Shown here piece after piece: positions 62,927-64,000 of a stretch of DNA of 64,000 nucleotides (positions within the stretch are counted from its first letter, which is position 1; each line of letters opens with the position of its first letter). Origin of the DNA: GCA-2687515 sp002687515. GTDB lineage: Bacteria > Pseudomonadota > Alphaproteobacteria > Rhodospirillales > UBA2165. The translations under genes and the position numbers were made by a program. Below the pieces are notes generated by a model. It made no database searches. It had not been told where the DNA came from and saw only the letters and a program-made list of their open reading frames with translations. The stretch lies in NCBI GenBank assembly GCA_030745835.1, contig JASLNU010000010.1:14201-78200 (forward strand). Reading direction: 5' to 3'.

Positions 62927-63862
62927 TCACTCGATTTCGAAGGCGGCGCAGGCGACCGAGCCGTGGGCGTAGGCGTTGTTGAACTCGGCCTCGACCAGAT
63001 CGCCGACCGCTTCCAGGATGGGCTTGAGCTTGCCGCTATCGGCGAAGGCGGTTTCGGTCATGCGCGCCGCCAGCGCCGGGCCCAGGCCCCGGTTGCGCGG
63101 CGCATTGTCGGGATCGTTGGACATCGGCGCCGAAAAGATGCCGCGCTCGACAAAATCGGCGTCGGCTTCGATGGCGGCGCGCGCGGCGGCGGCGGTTTTG
63201 CCGGCCAGGGCTTCGATGCCGCGCTCCTTGGCCGAACGGGTCAGCTCGGTGTAATAGTTTCGTTTAACCTCGGCCAGTTTCGGCTCGGCCAATTTCACCT
63301 GGCCGGCCAGGCCGTGGAACATCAATTCGCCGAGGCTCGCCAGCCAGGCGATCTTGAAACGGCCGATATCGTCCTGGCCGATGGCGGCAAGATCGAAGCC
63401 TTGGTCCAGCGCCGCCGTCTGCACATAAATACGGCTCAGGGCCAGGTCCGCCATGTCGTCGAACATTTCGATCATGCCTGCGGCCATGGCCAGGGCGTCG
63501 GTGCTGATCCTGCCGCCGTAATCGAGGCGCGTGATGCCTGTCTTTTCCAAGGTCCCGGATAATCCTGTCAGATAGGTTTTGGCTATGTACACTGTACCTG
63601 TGGCATCAACAGATGCACTTAGTTCATTTGATCCCAAGATTTTGTATCTTGAGTTGTCCACGGAAATTTTAGCGTTACTCTCTATGCTGCGACCAACTCT
63701 CGACAGATATCTCAGTCCATCACTGTCATCAATTATTCCCCCACCATTAGCTTCAAACCTATGTTGTTTAAATTTTTCCAACCAACGAGGTGGCTTTGCG
63801 AGAAAATAAAAAAAGGCTATCAAACTAGCTATTGGTAGGATTTCCAACAGGCCAGGCATCAT
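62927..63862 (-). CDS. Hypothetical membrane-anchored protein, possible chimera
   Basis: A 311-residue frame with an N-terminal hydrophobic segment (about 5-22). No family is recognised. Composition changes sharply near 63555-63575: the N-terminal third is AT-rich like the SGNH gene upstream, while the C-terminal two thirds are GC-rich and Ala-rich like the rest of the window. Either it arose by recombination at an island edge or the N-terminal part is foreign. GGAG lies before the first ATG. Confidence 0.7.
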   Translation of the reverse strand: MMPGLLEILPIASLIAFFYFLAKPPRWLEKFKQHRFEANGGGIIDDSDGLRYLSRVGRSIESNAKISVDNSRYKILGSNELSASVDATGTVYIAKTYLTGLSGTLEKTGITRLDYGGRISTDALAMAAGMIEMFDDMADLALSRIYVQTAALDQGFDLAAIGQDDIGRFKIAWLASLGELMFHGLAGQVKLAEPKLAEVKRNYYTELTRSAKERGIEALAGKTAAAARAAIEADADFVERGIFSAPMSNDPDNAPRNRGLGPALAARMTETAFADSGKLKPILEAVGDLVEAEFNNAYAHGSVACAAFEIE

Positions 63863-63871
63863 TCTGCTCCA

Positions 63872-64000
63872 TTAGAGCGATAGTTTTGAAATAATAGCGT
63901 CCGTAATCAAGTCGCCACCGATTTCAGATGGTTCAATTGGATTGGCAAACGCATCAAGATCGGAACACACCTCCCGCAAATCAATAACTGGCAGGTTTCT
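63872..64000 (-). CDS. SGNH/GDSL hydrolase, C-terminal end (partial)
   Basis: The last 42 residues of a gene that starts beyond the right edge. LPVIDLREVCSDLDAFANPI and EPSEIGG match the C-terminal block of SGNH/GDSL hydrolases that carry the catalytic Asp/His region. It is AT-rich compared with the rest of the window and ends ten bases before the next gene, suggesting one operon. Confidence 0.75.
   Translation of the reverse strand, partial: RNLPVIDLREVCSDLDAFANPIEPSEIGGDLITDAIISKLSL

Overview
The window reads as a chromosomal segment of a GC-rich (roughly 60 percent) alphaproteobacterium, most likely Rhodospirillales-like. The case rests on gene content and order: a DUF3035/BamF-type lipoprotein beside lspA-ileS-ribF, a Coq7 hydroxylase, an aa3 oxidase operon with Cox11/CtaG and DUF983, the alphaproteobacterial sulfite-reduction set DUF2849-cysI-DUF934, and several TRAP transporters. 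The genus cannot be named from the sequence alone. No prophage, CRISPR array, rRNA or intact insertion sequence was seen.

Layout. 1-8.7 kb (minus): a pair of M16 peptidases, a lipoprotein, lspA, ileS, ribF and an amidase. 8.7-17.9 kb: M23 peptidase, EamA permease, a TPR/SPINDLY-type glycosyltransferase, then a two-gene heterodimeric ABC exporter followed by a HisC-like aminotransferase. 18-26 kb: a 56-aa zinc-ribbon protein, a nucleotidyl-cyclase-like protein, tRNA-Leu(CAA), DedA-type protein, DsbB, Coq7, EamA permease, peroxiredoxin and DsbD. 26.4-35.5 kb: YqgE, then a catabolic-looking block of two different TRAP systems (DctPQM and TAXI) around a CocE-type hydrolase and a SnoaL-like protein. 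35.5-36.4 kb is mostly decayed, hairpin-rich DNA. 36.4-48.8 kb: processing-peptidase-like M16, thrC, M32 carboxypeptidase, ctaB, an oxidase-subunit-I-like protein, DUF420/CtaM and a 32-aa membrane protein, divergent from coxB-coxA-ctaG-coxC-DUF983. 48.9-54.2 kb: an Mla-type lipid ABC transporter co-directional with a STAS protein and a GAF-PP2C-kinase fusion. 54.3-59.5 kb: sulfite reduction genes, then an ECF sigma / membrane anti-sigma / periplasmic sensor module followed by a macA-macB deletion fusion. 59.5-64 kb: Vgb-like propeller, OmpA protein, TauE/SafE permease, and a compositionally different, AT-rich right end with an SGNH hydrolase fragment.

Main discovery. Four intergenic elements of 263-316 bp (17909-18176, 22075-22390, 39098-39360, 56992-57263) share one architecture: a long outer inverted repeat enclosing two hairpins. 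The tips of the two hairpins are conserved between copies, but the stem sequences are essentially unrelated between copies while each stays almost perfectly self-complementary. This is the reverse of a normal MITE, where the terminal repeats are the conserved part, and it points to a structured RNA/DNA element family under pairing selection. A 23-nt piece of the first element recurs, inverted, at 36366-36388, at the same 20-nt distance after a TAG stop codon.
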